Shown one piece after another: positions 35,451 through 44,681 of a stretch of DNA of 58,253 nt. Each line of letters opens with the position of its first letter. Positions within the stretch are counted from its first letter, which is position 1. The position numbers and the translations under genes were made by a program. The notes beneath the pieces were generated by a model, which saw only the letters and a list, made by a program, of their open reading frames with translations, was not told the DNA's origin and searched no databases. This stretch comes from Bacilli bacterium (GTDB taxonomy: Bacteria > Bacillota_I > Bacilli_A > RF39 > UBA660), in the NCBI GenBank assembly GCA_028693035.1, contig JAQUWE010000008.1, forward strand, positions 1 to 58,253, in the 5' to 3' direction.

Positions 35451-37421
35451 ATGAGAAAAGGAAAAAAGCTATTAAAAATAGTTATTATTTTGTTGGTTGT
35501 TGGTCTTTTATTTTGTATAGGACTCTATATTTACGCCAAAGTTATGCCCAAACTTTCTATTAAATCAGCCAATAGTTTTTACTTATATGATAAAAGTGCA
35601 GAGCTCTTTTCTGGAAATCCAAATCAGGACTGGGTGAGCATTAAAGACATTTCAGACGATTTAATTAAAGCTACCATTTCAGTAGAAGATAAAAACTTTT
35701 ATAAACATCCTGGATTTGATATTCCAAGAATTATGAAAGCAATGCTGGTAAACATCAAAGATGGAAAGAAAAGCCAAGGCGCTTCCACCATCAGCCAGCA
35801 GTATGCCAAAAACTTGTTTTTAGACTTTGGCAAAACGTGGAAAAGGAAAATGGAAGAAGCCCTTTTAACCATTCGCTTAGAAGTACATTATAGCAAGGAC
35901 CAAATCCTAGAAGGCTATTTAAATACTATCAACTATGGAGGCATCTTTGGGATTGAGAATGCTGCACATTATTATTTTAATAAAAGTGCGAAAGAGTTAT
36001 CTTTAGCAGAATCTACTATTTTAGCGGGCATTCCTAAATACCCAGCAAAATACTCTCCCCTTGTGAATGAAAAGGTTGCAAAAAAAAGACAAAAACTCAT
36101 TTTAGAAGCTATGAAAAAAAATAAATACATTACCCAAAAAGAAATGGATGATGCATATAAGGAAAAACTTACTTATGTAGGAAGCTTTGAAAAAAATGAT
36201 TTACAAAGTCTTATGTATTATGAAGATGCAGTTATTGAAGAACTGAAATCAATCAAAACCATTCCTAGTTCTTTTCTTACAACTGGTGGTCTTAAAATTT
36301 ATACAACTTTAGATAGAAATGTCCAAAAAAATATGGAAGAAAGTATTGATAAAAATATAAATGAACAAAGTGAAATAGAAGCGGCTAGTATTGCCGTAGA
36401 ACCAAGTACTGGAAAAATTCTAGCCCTGACTGGTGGCAAAAGTTATTCCAAAAGTCAGTTTAATAGAGCTACAACTGCTAAAAGACAAATGGGATCTACC
36501 TTAAAACCTTTTCTCTACTACTCTGCTTTAGAAAATGGTTTTACAGCTTCTACTACTTTTAGAAGTGCAAAAACAACCTTTTCTTTAGGAGAAGGTAAAA
36601 CCTATAGTCCAAGCAATTATGGCAATATTTATGCAGGTAAAGATATTAGTTTAGCAGCTGCACTTGCTTATTCCGATAATATTTTTGCTGTCAAAACACA
36701 TCTTTTCTTAGGAGAAGACAGTCTTGTAGATATTGGAAAAAGAACAGGTATCAGTAATTCTTTGAAGCCTATTCCCTCTCTTGCTCTTGGAACAGAAGAA
36801 CTTACATTAAAACAAATGATGCAAGGATATCAGGTTTTAGCAAATGAAGGTACAAAAGAAAATCTTTTTATGATTACAAAAGTAGAAGACATCAATGGCA
36901 ATGTTTTATATGAGCATAAAAAAGAAGAAAATAATGTTTTAAACAAAAGCACTACTTTCATCTTATCTAATTTACTAAGTAACTGTTATGCCAAAGAACT
37001 CATTGATTATACAGTACCTACTTGTATGGTCATCGCCCCAAAGCTCAGCAAAACATATGCCATTAAAACAGGTACAACCAATACCGATCATTTGATTTTT
37101 GGATATAACAAAGATTTAGTAGTGGGTGTTTGGTCTGGCTATGATGACAATAGAAAAACCGTCGCCAATGATGGAACCAATAGTAAACAAATCTGGGCGG
37201 ATTTAATAGAAGGTTCTCTAAAAGATAAAGAAGATGCATGGTATAAAATGCCTAGTAATGTAGCTGGTGTTTTAGTAGACCCTGTCAGTGGCAAAGTAGC
37301 GACCAATGAAACAACAAAGAAAAAGCTCCTTTACTATATAAAAGGTACAGAACCTTATAATAAAGAAAATAAAAACAGTAAATTAGATTCTCTGGTACCT
37401 AACTTTAAGACAGAAGAGTAA
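35451..37421 (+). CDS. Class A penicillin-binding protein (PBP1a/2d type)
   Basis: The 656-residue protein has an N-terminal membrane anchor (LLKIVIILLVVGLLFCIGLY). A GT51 glycosyltransferase domain follows with the catalytic Glu in SVEDKNFYKHPGFD and GASTISQQYAKNLFL. The transpeptidase domain carries the active Ser in RQMGSTLKPF (SxxK), then AYSDN (SxN) and AIKTGTT (KTG). It polymerises and cross-links peptidoglycan outside the membrane. The length is at the short end for class A PBPs, close to the Bacillus PbpF/PbpG group, which acts in sporulation. It stands alone on the plus strand, with its own start just after the divergent ywiB-like promoter. Confidence 0.93.
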   Translation: MRKGKKLLKIVIILLVVGLLFCIGLYIYAKVMPKLSIKSANSFYLYDKSAELFSGNPNQDWVSIKDISDDLIKATISVEDKNFYKHPGFDIPRIMKAMLVNIKDGKKSQGASTISQQYAKNLFLDFGKTWKRKMEEALLTIRLEVHYSKDQILEGYLNTINYGGIFGIENAAHYYFNKSAKELSLAESTILAGIPKYPAKYSPLVNEKVAKKRQKLILEAMKKNKYITQKEMDDAYKEKLTYVGSFEKNDLQSLMYYEDAVIEELKSIKTIPSSFLTTGGLKIYTTLDRNVQKNMEESIDKNINEQSEIEAASIAVEPSTGKILALTGGKSYSKSQFNRATTAKRQMGSTLKPFLYYSALENGFTASTTFRSAKTTFSLGEGKTYSPSNYGNIYAGKDISLAAALAYSDNIFAVKTHLFLGEDSLVDIGKRTGISNSLKPIPSLALGTEELTLKQMMQGYQVLANEGTKENLFMITKVEDINGNVLYEHKKEENNVLNKSTTFILSNLLSNCYAKELIDYTVPTCMVIAPKLSKTYAIKTGTTNTDHLIFGYNKDLVVGVWSGYDDNRKTVANDGTNSKQIWADLIEGSLKDKEDAWYKMPSNVAGVLVDPVSGKVATNETTKKKLLYYIKGTEPYNKENKNSKLDSLVPNFKTEE

Positions 37422-37472
37422 AAACTATCATATTTTTAGGATTTTCTACTATATTTTAGTAGGAGGTTATTT

Positions 37473-38000
37473 ATGAATTTTCAAGCGCCAGGGCCGTATC
37501 CAGATCCAAGGGTGGAAGCACCTAATAAAGAATATGCATATATGCTTTTACAAAGTTATACAGGAGAAAATAGTGAAAATACAGCTTCCAATTTATATCT
37601 ATATCAATATTTTATACAAAATGAAAAATACCAAGATGTTGCCAATGCTTTACAAAGAATTTCCTATGTAGAAAGACTCCATTTACAATTGCTTGGAGAA
37701 ACCATTGAACTACTTGGTGTACATCCTGTTTATAAAACGAAAAGTGCTGCCACAGAAACTATGATTCCTTGGACAGCTGACTTTGTTAACTATGAAACAG
37801 AAATCTTAAAACAACTAGAAATAGATATTGTAGAAGAAACTGCAGCTATCAGAACCTATGAAATGCAAAGGGAAGTAATCCAAGATAAATATATTCAAGA
37901 ACTCATTACAAGAATCATAGCTGATGAAGAAGTACATTTACAAATATTCCGTATGTACTATAATGAATTCAGTCAAAAAGATAAGAGTGAACTCCAGTAA
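37473..38000 (+). CDS. Ferritin-like di-iron/manganese protein
   Basis: The 175-residue protein is a four-helix bundle with metal-ligand pairs typical of the ferritin-like superfamily: YVERLHLQLLGE in the second helix and IIADEEVHLQIFR in the last, plus acidic residues in VEETAAIRTYE. The N-terminus (FQAPGPYPDPRVEAP) and the overall look recall manganese-catalase-like and CotJC-like proteins. It may detoxify peroxide or store metal; spore-coat association is only possible. AGTAGGAGG precedes the ATG with good spacing. Confidence 0.75.
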   Translation: MNFQAPGPYPDPRVEAPNKEYAYMLLQSYTGENSENTASNLYLYQYFIQNEKYQDVANALQRISYVERLHLQLLGETIELLGVHPVYKTKSAATETMIPWTADFVNYETEILKQLEIDIVEETAAIRTYEMQREVIQDKYIQELITRIIADEEVHLQIFRMYYNEFSQKDKSELQ

Positions 38001-38022
38001 GAGACTCTTATCTTTTTTTATT
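37978..38022 (+). terminator. Terminator of the ferritin-like gene
   Basis: AAGATAAGAGT (37978-37988) pairs with ACTCTTATCTT (38004-38014) and is followed by TTTTTTT. The 5' arm lies in the last codons of the gene. Confidence 0.88.
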
Positions 38023-38836
38023 TTAAAATATATTGTTTAATTTTTTCTGGTTGGTTTGTAATAATACCTGGTTTTTCTTCTTCAAATAAATTTTCATATC
38101 TTTTGTACTCACTGAATGAAGAAAGTCCTACATAGTTTCTATCTTGTGTATATCCTAACTCTTTCATTTTATTTAAAGATTCTGTATCTACCAGTGGCAT
38201 TTCTGTAATAAGATAATCAAGTCCTCCTGGCATATTTTGTACATCAAGCTTACAGTTTAAAATCGCACCTGCTTCTAAATTATGATCTTGCATTTTAAAT
38301 AACTGCATTACTTTTGTATCCTCACTACATATTTTAATTTGTTTATTTGGATATTTTGAAAGTACTTCTAAAATAGAATCCATTGCCTTAGTACCTAAAA
38401 AGTCAATAGGTTCTCCCTTTATTTCTAAAATGAGTTCTTTAGAAGAAGGAATTTTTTCTACAACATCACTTAATAGGATAGGTCTTGCGATTCCATTTAA
38501 TTCTTTAGCATTTTCTAAGAATCTTAATGATTTTTTTCTATCTTCATTTTGAATACTATCTAAGACATCCTTTAAATAAGCAAGATGATTTAATGGCAAT
38601 TTTAAATTCCTTATTTCTTCCCAATACATATCTGTGATTTTTTCATTTCCAGATCCCTTTGCGACTTGATAAGGATAAAGAGGATTGAAAAGAACAGGGT
38701 ATCCATCTTTGGTTACTCTTACTTCTGTTTTTAATCCATCATTCTTAAAACTTTGTATACTAAACTGTAAAGCTTTATCACTATTTTCTGGAGCTTTTAC
38801 AAGCTTTCTTTGTAACATTATTATTTTTGGTTCCAT
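38018..38836 (-). CDS. GDPD-like TIM-barrel protein with lost catalytic residues
   Basis: The 272-residue protein aligns by eye along its whole length with glycerophosphodiester phosphodiesterases. It has APENSDKAL for the PENT box, TEVRVTKDGYPVLFNP for the metal-binding strand, then GSGNEKITDMYWEEIRNLKL, LILEIKG and PGIITNQPEKI near the end. The residues needed for catalysis have changed: the His of the HRG motif is Gln9, the Asp of the ExD pair is Arg40, and the later HD is Phe50-Asn51. It therefore looks like a cytoplasmic pseudoenzyme, perhaps a ligand-binding protein. It is convergent with the ferritin-like gene. Confidence 0.72.
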   Translation of the reverse strand: MEPKIIMLQRKLVKAPENSDKALQFSIQSFKNDGLKTEVRVTKDGYPVLFNPLYPYQVAKGSGNEKITDMYWEEIRNLKLPLNHLAYLKDVLDSIQNEDRKKSLRFLENAKELNGIARPILLSDVVEKIPSSKELILEIKGEPIDFLGTKAMDSILEVLSKYPNKQIKICSEDTKVMQLFKMQDHNLEAGAILNCKLDVQNMPGGLDYLITEMPLVDTESLNKMKELGYTQDRNYVGLSSFSEYKRYENLFEEEKPGIITNQPEKIKQYILK

Positions 38837-38898
38837 ATTAACACTCTCCTAGCTCGCCTATTGTATCATAGGCTTTATACATTTGTAAAGAAAAAGGA

Positions 38899-39606
38899 CT
38901 ACCCCCACTGAATATCCTTGGGTGGTACCCTTTTTTCATTTTTTTCATCTTTTATAATCTTACCACTATTCATATGAATAATGCGGTCCCCTATTTCAGC
39001 AATACCAGGATTATGCGTAATAATAAGAAGTGTTGTTCCTAATTTTTCATTGACAGAAACAAGTGCTTCTAAAACGGTTTTTCCTGTTACCTCATCTAAG
39101 GCACCTGTTGGTTCATCACAAAACATAATTTGTGGTTTTTTAGCAAGGGCTCTTGCAATGGATACCCTTTGCTGTTCCCCACCAGAAAGTTCATGCATAT
39201 ATTTTTTAGTATGTGCTTTAAGACCTACTGTATCAATAATAGGAGACACATCTTTTTTCTCTTTACCAAGGCTTGCACCCACTAAAACATTTTCATAAAC
39301 ATTTAAATGTTCTAATAAATTATAGGTTTGAAAGATAAAACCTAAATGATCTTTTCTAAAACGGGTCATTTTAGAATCTCTATAATTGCTAATTTCTTTT
39401 CCTTCATAAAAGATTTTCCCTTTGCTGATTTTATCAAGACCAGATACAACATTTAAAAGGGTTGTTTTTCCAGACCCAGAAGAACCTAGAATGACAACGA
39501 TTTCTCCTTTATAAACATCTAAACTAATTCCATTCAAAGCATGGTTCGCAATGCTTCCTTCTTTATAGGTTTTGTATACATTTTTTACTTCAATTAATTT
39601 TTCCAT
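38899..39606 (-). CDS. MacB/LolD-type ABC ATPase (second of two)
   Basis: The 235-residue ATPase has Walker [21 protein letters not shown], signature [18 protein letters not shown], Walker [14 protein letters not shown] and H-loop LIITHN. This is the class that powers FtsX/MacB-type permeases, which move lipoproteins, peptides or drugs or transmit signals rather than forming a classical channel. It lies 8 bases after the permease gene. The other ATPase at the front of the operon is similar, and the two may form a heterodimer. Confidence 0.93.
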   Translation of the reverse strand: MEKLIEVKNVYKTYKEGSIANHALNGISLDVYKGEIVVILGSSGSGKTTLLNVVSGLDKISKGKIFYEGKEISNYRDSKMTRFRKDHLGFIFQTYNLLEHLNVYENVLVGASLGKEKKDVSPIIDTVGLKAHTKKYMHELSGGEQQRVSIARALAKKPQIMFCDEPTGALDEVTGKTVLEALVSVNEKLGTTLLIITHNPGIAEIGDRIIHMNSGKIIKDEKNEKRVPPKDIQWG

Positions 39607-39614
39607 TTCAGCAC

Positions 39615-42167
39615 CTACTCTCTTTTAAGGGCTACCGCAAGGGGTACCTGATTTAAAACTCTTCTAGATATGAATATAGCTAAGTAATAAGCAACTACCA
39701 AACCAAGTAGTCCAAGACCTGCCATATAAGGAGATAGGGAAATTGGAATAGCCAAATTCATATCCCCCACTAGGAAACTGACAATCCATTTTAATAGAGA
39801 AATCATACAAGGAATGGAAAGCAAATAAGCAATAATAACAAATGGTGTATAAATATTTAATACCACTTTACTAATTTCTTTATTCTTATATCCAAGTACT
39901 TTCATAAGAGAAATGGTTTTTTTGTTTTCTTCAACTACAATATTTGCAATAACGGCAATAATAATAAAGGCCATAACAGATGCAAAAGCAATGACAATGT
40001 AAATAGAACTATTGGCTGTCTGCATTTGTTTTTCCATATTTCTTCTTAAATCATCTACACTAAAGATATTGGAAATACTAGAAAGTTCTTCTTTTGATAC
40101 CTTTTTCATACTTGCATATTTTTGATTAATACTATATCTTTCATTATACGCTTTTTCTTCTAATCCGATTGTTTCATTAAAACTTTCACGATTTATATAA
40201 ATGGTACTACCCATATAGGCATTTGAAATTCCCATAACAGGGTATTCAAGTTCTTTATCTCCTACTTTTAGAAATAAGATATCTCCTACATTTACATGAT
40301 ATACCTCTGCAATATTTTGATTGATAATAATACCTGTATCATCATCTAGTAAATGAGAAATATTTTTTCCTTCTGTACTGATTAATTCTATATGTTTTAA
40401 ATCTCTATCTACTCCATTTACAGTCACATTTGTATCTTCTTTTATTTTCTCTATTTCATGTTCTTTTTTAACTTTCAATAAAGTCGCACTTGTATTTAAA
40501 ACCAAGTCATCTTCTTCACTTGTAGCCGTTTCTGCTGTTTTATAAGATACTTTATATTTATAAGTAAGACTATCAAAGGTTTGATCTATCATACCATTAA
40601 ATAAATTCATACCCACTAAAATAAGTACAATCAAAAGTCCTGTACAAAAAGAAGTAAGAGATACAATCAGTAATTTACCTAAAGAACGAGACGCTAATGA
40701 ATAACGGAATCTCGATTCAAAAGAAAGTTTCTTTGTTAAAAAATTTGTTATTTTACTTAAAAGATTTACTTTTAAATGACTTCCTTCTTTTAATAGCTCC
40801 AATGGTTTTTTACGTAACATATAAATGGAAATGATATAACTTAATAAAGACAATGTTACAAGAGGCAAGAACACAGAAGTGATCAAATACTGCAAGTTGA
40901 TCTGAAATCCTGTTAAAGGAACATTAAAGTAACTTACGTAAAGGTGTGCCAAAGGTTCGTGTAAAATACTACCAATTAAAAATCCTAAAGTACCTCCTAT
41001 TAAAGACCCTATAATCGGATATACCAAATAACTAAATGCAATTTTATGTGCTTTGTATCCTAGTGATTTTAAAACACCAATTTGTAATTTCTCATCTTCA
41101 ATTCTCTTCTTTGTAATAATAGCAATAATGAATACTGAAATTCCTAATAATAGGTAAAGGAAATATTCTGCGAATTTACGATCTGTATCAAATTCCATTT
41201 GGATGGCACTGGTCCTGACCGCACGAATCATGGTATTCATGTCTGATTTTATAATATCTTGTTCTTTTAAGAAAAGAGGTGTTGCAGGATTTTTAGATTT
41301 AACAGCTTTTCCCTCTTCAGAGACTACGACTTTTAAAGTATCATTGCGGTTTACTTCATGATTGAATTTTGCGACGTAAACGCTTTCTTCAATACCTTCA
41401 AATGTCTCATAATTTTTTTCATACATGTAACAAATTACATTATATTTTTCATCAAAAATAGGATTATTCATAGAAAGAAGTGGGTAAATATAAGCAGGTG
41501 CCATAGCTGTTCCTACTATTTTATAAGATTTTCCTTCTATTTTATAAGTATCTCCAATACTTAAATGATTGATTTTCGCAAAGTTTGGTAAAACAGTAAT
41601 TTCATCTTCTTTTTTAGGAAAAGATCCTTTTACCAAATAAGCTTGATTGATTTTTTTACTTGCAACATAAGGCATCATCTTATAGGTGTATTTATCAAAT
41701 GTTGCGATTTTTGATTTCTCTTTTTCATAAAAGAAATCATAAGGCTTCGTAATAGTACTAAGTTTCTGCGTCGCAATTTCATCAAGTACACTATATTTAT
41801 TTAAAATGTTTTCTAATAAATACTGTACTCCTGTGTTTTGACAAGGTGTGAAATCGGTTTGTAAGCAGGTTTGGTAAAGTCCTATAATGTGCTTTTCTTC
41901 AGAATTAACATCCTTTAGAGGACCTTCACTCCAATTTTTAATATTTTCTAAAGTAATATCTTTTTGAAAATTAATTTGTGGTGTAAAAGAAAAGTGTTCC
42001 ACATTTTGGCTTTCTAAATAATTGTAATATCTATTTTCCATTCTGTCTAATGCAGAATTCATGGTTGTATAAATACCTGTAGACAAGAGGACCATAAAAA
42101 TAATCCCTATCATTTGTACTTTTTTCTTTTTTAAACCCTTTAGGGCATTTAAAAATAAAAGTCCCAT
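39615..42167 (-). CDS. FtsX/MacB-type ABC permease, large
   Basis: The 850-residue protein (start 42167, in TAATG with the ATPase stop, after GAGGTGG) has an N-terminal membrane helix, a large outer domain of roughly 280 residues and a first FtsX block with three helices near residues 340-460. After a further helix and a second outer domain comes another FtsX block ([20 protein letters not shown], and three helices at the C-terminus). The paired FtsX repeat is typical of Gram-positive lipoprotein or antimicrobial-peptide related permeases. Its substrate is unknown. The ATPases on both sides supply the energy. Confidence 0.88.
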   Translation of the reverse strand: MGLLFLNALKGLKKKKVQMIGIIFMVLLSTGIYTTMNSALDRMENRYYNYLESQNVEHFSFTPQINFQKDITLENIKNWSEGPLKDVNSEEKHIIGLYQTCLQTDFTPCQNTGVQYLLENILNKYSVLDEIATQKLSTITKPYDFFYEKEKSKIATFDKYTYKMMPYVASKKINQAYLVKGSFPKKEDEITVLPNFAKINHLSIGDTYKIEGKSYKIVGTAMAPAYIYPLLSMNNPIFDEKYNVICYMYEKNYETFEGIEESVYVAKFNHEVNRNDTLKVVVSEEGKAVKSKNPATPLFLKEQDIIKSDMNTMIRAVRTSAIQMEFDTDRKFAEYFLYLLLGISVFIIAIITKKRIEDEKLQIGVLKSLGYKAHKIAFSYLVYPIIGSLIGGTLGFLIGSILHEPLAHLYVSYFNVPLTGFQINLQYLITSVFLPLVTLSLLSYIISIYMLRKKPLELLKEGSHLKVNLLSKITNFLTKKLSFESRFRYSLASRSLGKLLIVSLTSFCTGLLIVLILVGMNLFNGMIDQTFDSLTYKYKVSYKTAETATSEEDDLVLNTSATLLKVKKEHEIEKIKEDTNVTVNGVDRDLKHIELISTEGKNISHLLDDDTGIIINQNIAEVYHVNVGDILFLKVGDKELEYPVMGISNAYMGSTIYINRESFNETIGLEEKAYNERYSINQKYASMKKVSKEELSSISNIFSVDDLRRNMEKQMQTANSSIYIVIAFASVMAFIIIAVIANIVVEENKKTISLMKVLGYKNKEISKVVLNIYTPFVIIAYLLSIPCMISLLKWIVSFLVGDMNLAIPISLSPYMAGLGLLGLVVAYYLAIFISRRVLNQVPLAVALKRE

Positions 42168-42874
42168 TATGCCCACCTCAAATCTTTCGCATCTTTGACA
42201 TTTTCATGCACAATGACTTCTTTTACTGTACCACTGTTCATTTTAATGACTTGGTGCGCTAAATCAGCAATACTTGGATTATGGGTTACAATAATCATTG
42301 TAGTACCATATTCTTTGTTAATTTCTTGCAAAGTTTCTAAAACTTTCTTACCTGTTTTTTCATCTAAAGCACCTGTAGGTTCATCACAAAATAAAACCTT
42401 GGGATTTTTAGCAAGCGCTCTTGCAATCGCAACTCTCTGCATTTGTCCACCAGAAAGTTGATACGGATATTTATTTTTATGATCGTTTAGACCTACAATT
42501 TTAAGTAGTTTAGAAATATCCAATGGATTTTCTGATAAGTGTGCCCCTAGTTCGATGTTTTCTGTAACGGTTAAATTGGAAACCAAATTATAACTTTGAA
42601 AAATAAAACCTAAGTTATTTCTTCTATATAAGGTAAGAGCCTCTTCATCAAAGGAAGCAATGTCTTCATTTGCAAACAAAACTTTTCCTTTACTAGGATT
42701 ATCAATACCAGACAAAATATTTAGCATGGTTGATTTACCACTTCCAGAAGGACCTAAGATTACAATGACTTCTCCTTTATTTAAAGTAAGATTGATATCA
42801 TTTAAAGCATGATTTTCATTTCCGAAATTTTTATATATTTTATGTACGTTTTGTAATTCGTATATTTTTTCCAT
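42167..42874 (-). CDS. MacB/LolD-type ABC ATPase (first of two)
   Basis: The 235-residue ATPase has Walker A VILGPSGSGKSTMLNILSGI, signature YQLSGGQMQRVAIARAL, Walker [14 protein letters not shown] and H-loop IIVTHN. The start at 42874 follows GGAGG by five bases; an ATG four codons earlier overlaps that site. It is the first gene of the operon, followed directly by the permease (TAATG overlap). Its ortholog-like partner at the end of the operon shares most motifs. Confidence 0.93.
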   Translation of the reverse strand: MEKIYELQNVHKIYKNFGNENHALNDINLTLNKGEVIVILGPSGSGKSTMLNILSGIDNPSKGKVLFANEDIASFDEEALTLYRRNNLGFIFQSYNLVSNLTVTENIELGAHLSENPLDISKLLKIVGLNDHKNKYPYQLSGGQMQRVAIARALAKNPKVLFCDEPTGALDEKTGKKVLETLQEINKEYGTTMIIVTHNPSIADLAHQVIKMNSGTVKEVIVHENVKDAKDLRWA

Positions 42875-42939
42875 ACTTACCTCCATACTAACAGTATATC
42901 ACATTTTATGTACGAACATGCGCAAAAAAAAGGGAGCAA

Positions 42940-42970
42940 AATAAAACAGACTCTTCATTTTAGTCTGTTA
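42940..42970 (-). terminator. Terminator of the 253-residue unknown gene
   Basis: ACAGACT and AGTCTGT (42962-42968 with 42946-42952) pair around the stop codon and are followed on the minus strand by TTTATTTTG. Confidence 0.7.
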
Positions 42971-43729
42971 TTTTTTTTGTAGAAGCTTTTGTGGTCCATA
43001 GACGCCAGCCATAAAAGAGCTATCAAAATCTTCTATTGTTTTATACATTTCATTTGTGAGTCGTTGGTAAAAAGGTCTATCCATTATAAAATGAAAAATT
43101 TCTTCCATTGTACTAAGTCCATAGTTACTGAAGTAGACAGGTTTATCCTTGTAATAAAGAACGCTTGTGATAGAGGAATCATTTGTTATAAAGGTTTTTA
43201 AATGTTTCCACTGGAAGGGTTCTATATATTCTCCGTTTCTGCATACTTGGTATACATGGCCTTCTCTTGTTACAATCGATTCTTCTCTTTGCCCGTGCTC
43301 ATTTTCAAATACAATATGCCAGGGTTCTACCCTCTGAATTCTGTGATAACATGGTTCATAGACAGGCACAACGACTTTCTTTTCTGGTAAAAGAACGACA
43401 GCCCCATATTTTAAGGTTTGTTTATCATGAAAAACAAGAGTAAATCCTTGATCATCATAACTACTTTTGACTTTATCGATAGAACTTTCATAAGGAAGCA
43501 GATGTTCTATAAGTTCCGCTTTTCTTCCTGTTGTAGCTTCTGCATTTACTTGCTTTTCTTTGACAAAATAAAAGTGCTTAAGGTCTCCCTCCACACTTTT
43601 ACATTCCCATAAATTGCCCGTTTTTTTTATTCCATGATGATTCGTTTTTTTTTCACTCATCTGGGCGAGAATTTTGTTTCTGATTACTTTTAATCGATTT
43701 ATCTTATTAGATAAAGTGTCCTGCCACAT
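42968..43729 (-). CDS. Unknown cytoplasmic protein
   Basis: The 253-residue protein has no signal peptide or membrane helix. A charged helical N-terminus (NKINRLKVIRNKILAQMSEK) precedes a mainly beta-strand part (LKHFYFVKEKQVNAEA, then YGAVVLLPEKKVVVPVYEP and TREGHVYQVCRNGEY). I recognise no family. It lies alone between the ABC operon and uppP, with its own terminator. Confidence 0.65.
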   Translation of the reverse strand: MWQDTLSNKINRLKVIRNKILAQMSEKKTNHHGIKKTGNLWECKSVEGDLKHFYFVKEKQVNAEATTGRKAELIEHLLPYESSIDKVKSSYDDQGFTLVFHDKQTLKYGAVVLLPEKKVVVPVYEPCYHRIQRVEPWHIVFENEHGQREESIVTREGHVYQVCRNGEYIEPFQWKHLKTFITNDSSITSVLYYKDKPVYFSNYGLSTMEEIFHFIMDRPFYQRLTNEMYKTIEDFDSSFMAGVYGPQKLLQKK

Positions 43730-43810
43730 ATTCGCACCCCCAAAACAGTATATGCATGTTGTTTTCTTTTGTATATGTTTTTGTTTTGGTAAAAGTATGC
43801 TATATAATTC

Positions 43811-44641
43811 TTATTTAAGGAGTAAGAAATAAGCAAGGACTAAAATACCTAAAACAATACGGTACCAACCAAATGCTTTAAAGTCATGTTTCTTAATATA
43901 TCCCATAAGGAATTTTATAACGAAAACAGACACAACAAACGCTACTACCATACCTACTAGTAAAATAATAAGTTCTGTACTTGTAAAAACAAGTCCAAAT
44001 TTAAGTATTTTAATTGCACTTAATCCAAACATAACAGGAACTGCTAAAAAGAAAGTGAATTCTGCAGCAGCAACTCTTGATACACCAATGAGTAATGCAC
44101 CTATAATGGTAGACCCTGAACGAGATGTTCCCGGAATAATTGAAAGTACTTGGAATAGCCCAATCAAAAAGGCTGTACGGTATGTAATATCTTCTACTCT
44201 ATTTGTAGTTGCAACTCTCTTTTTATTCCATGTTTCAATGATAATAAAAGCAATACCATATACAATAAGTGTTGTTGCAATAACAATTGGTGTATGTAAA
44301 TGCGCTTCTATATAATCATCAAATAAAAGGGTAATGGCAGCCCCTGGAATACAAGCAACCACAACTTTAAACCAAAGAGAAAATGTATCCTTTTTGATTA
44401 CTGGTTTAGTTTTGTCTTTAAATTGGAATGGAAACATCTTTTTCCAAAATATAAGAACAACGGCAAGGATAGCTCCAAGCTGAATGACAACAAAGAACAT
44501 TTCCTTAAAGGCAGCACTCATGTCTAATGTAATAAATTCATCGACAAGCAGCATATGCCCCGTACTACTGATAGGCAACCATTCGGTAATACCCTCTACA
44601 ATCCCTAAAAGGATTGATTTTATAATTTCTATTATTTCCAT
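43811..44641 (-). CDS. uppP: Undecaprenyl-diphosphatase (BacA/UppP)
   Basis: The 276-residue membrane enzyme recycles undecaprenyl pyrophosphate to the monophosphate carrier used for peptidoglycan and other polymers; extra copies give bacitracin resistance. The two active-site motifs are present: [20 protein letters not shown] near residue 17 and [20 protein letters not shown] near residue 165. About eight helices are predicted and the length is normal. It follows polC on the same strand, 40 bases apart. Confidence 0.96.
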   Translation of the reverse strand: MEIIEIIKSILLGIVEGITEWLPISSTGHMLLVDEFITLDMSAAFKEMFFVVIQLGAILAVVLIFWKKMFPFQFKDKTKPVIKKDTFSLWFKVVVACIPGAAITLLFDDYIEAHLHTPIVIATTLIVYGIAFIIIETWNKKRVATTNRVEDITYRTAFLIGLFQVLSIIPGTSRSGSTIIGALLIGVSRVAAAEFTFFLAVPVMFGLSAIKILKFGLVFTSTELIILLVGMVVAFVVSVFVIKFLMGYIKKHDFKAFGWYRIVLGILVLAYFLLLK

Positions 44642-44681
44642 ATCTTTTCTCCCTACTCTATTCTATTCTATTTTATTATGG

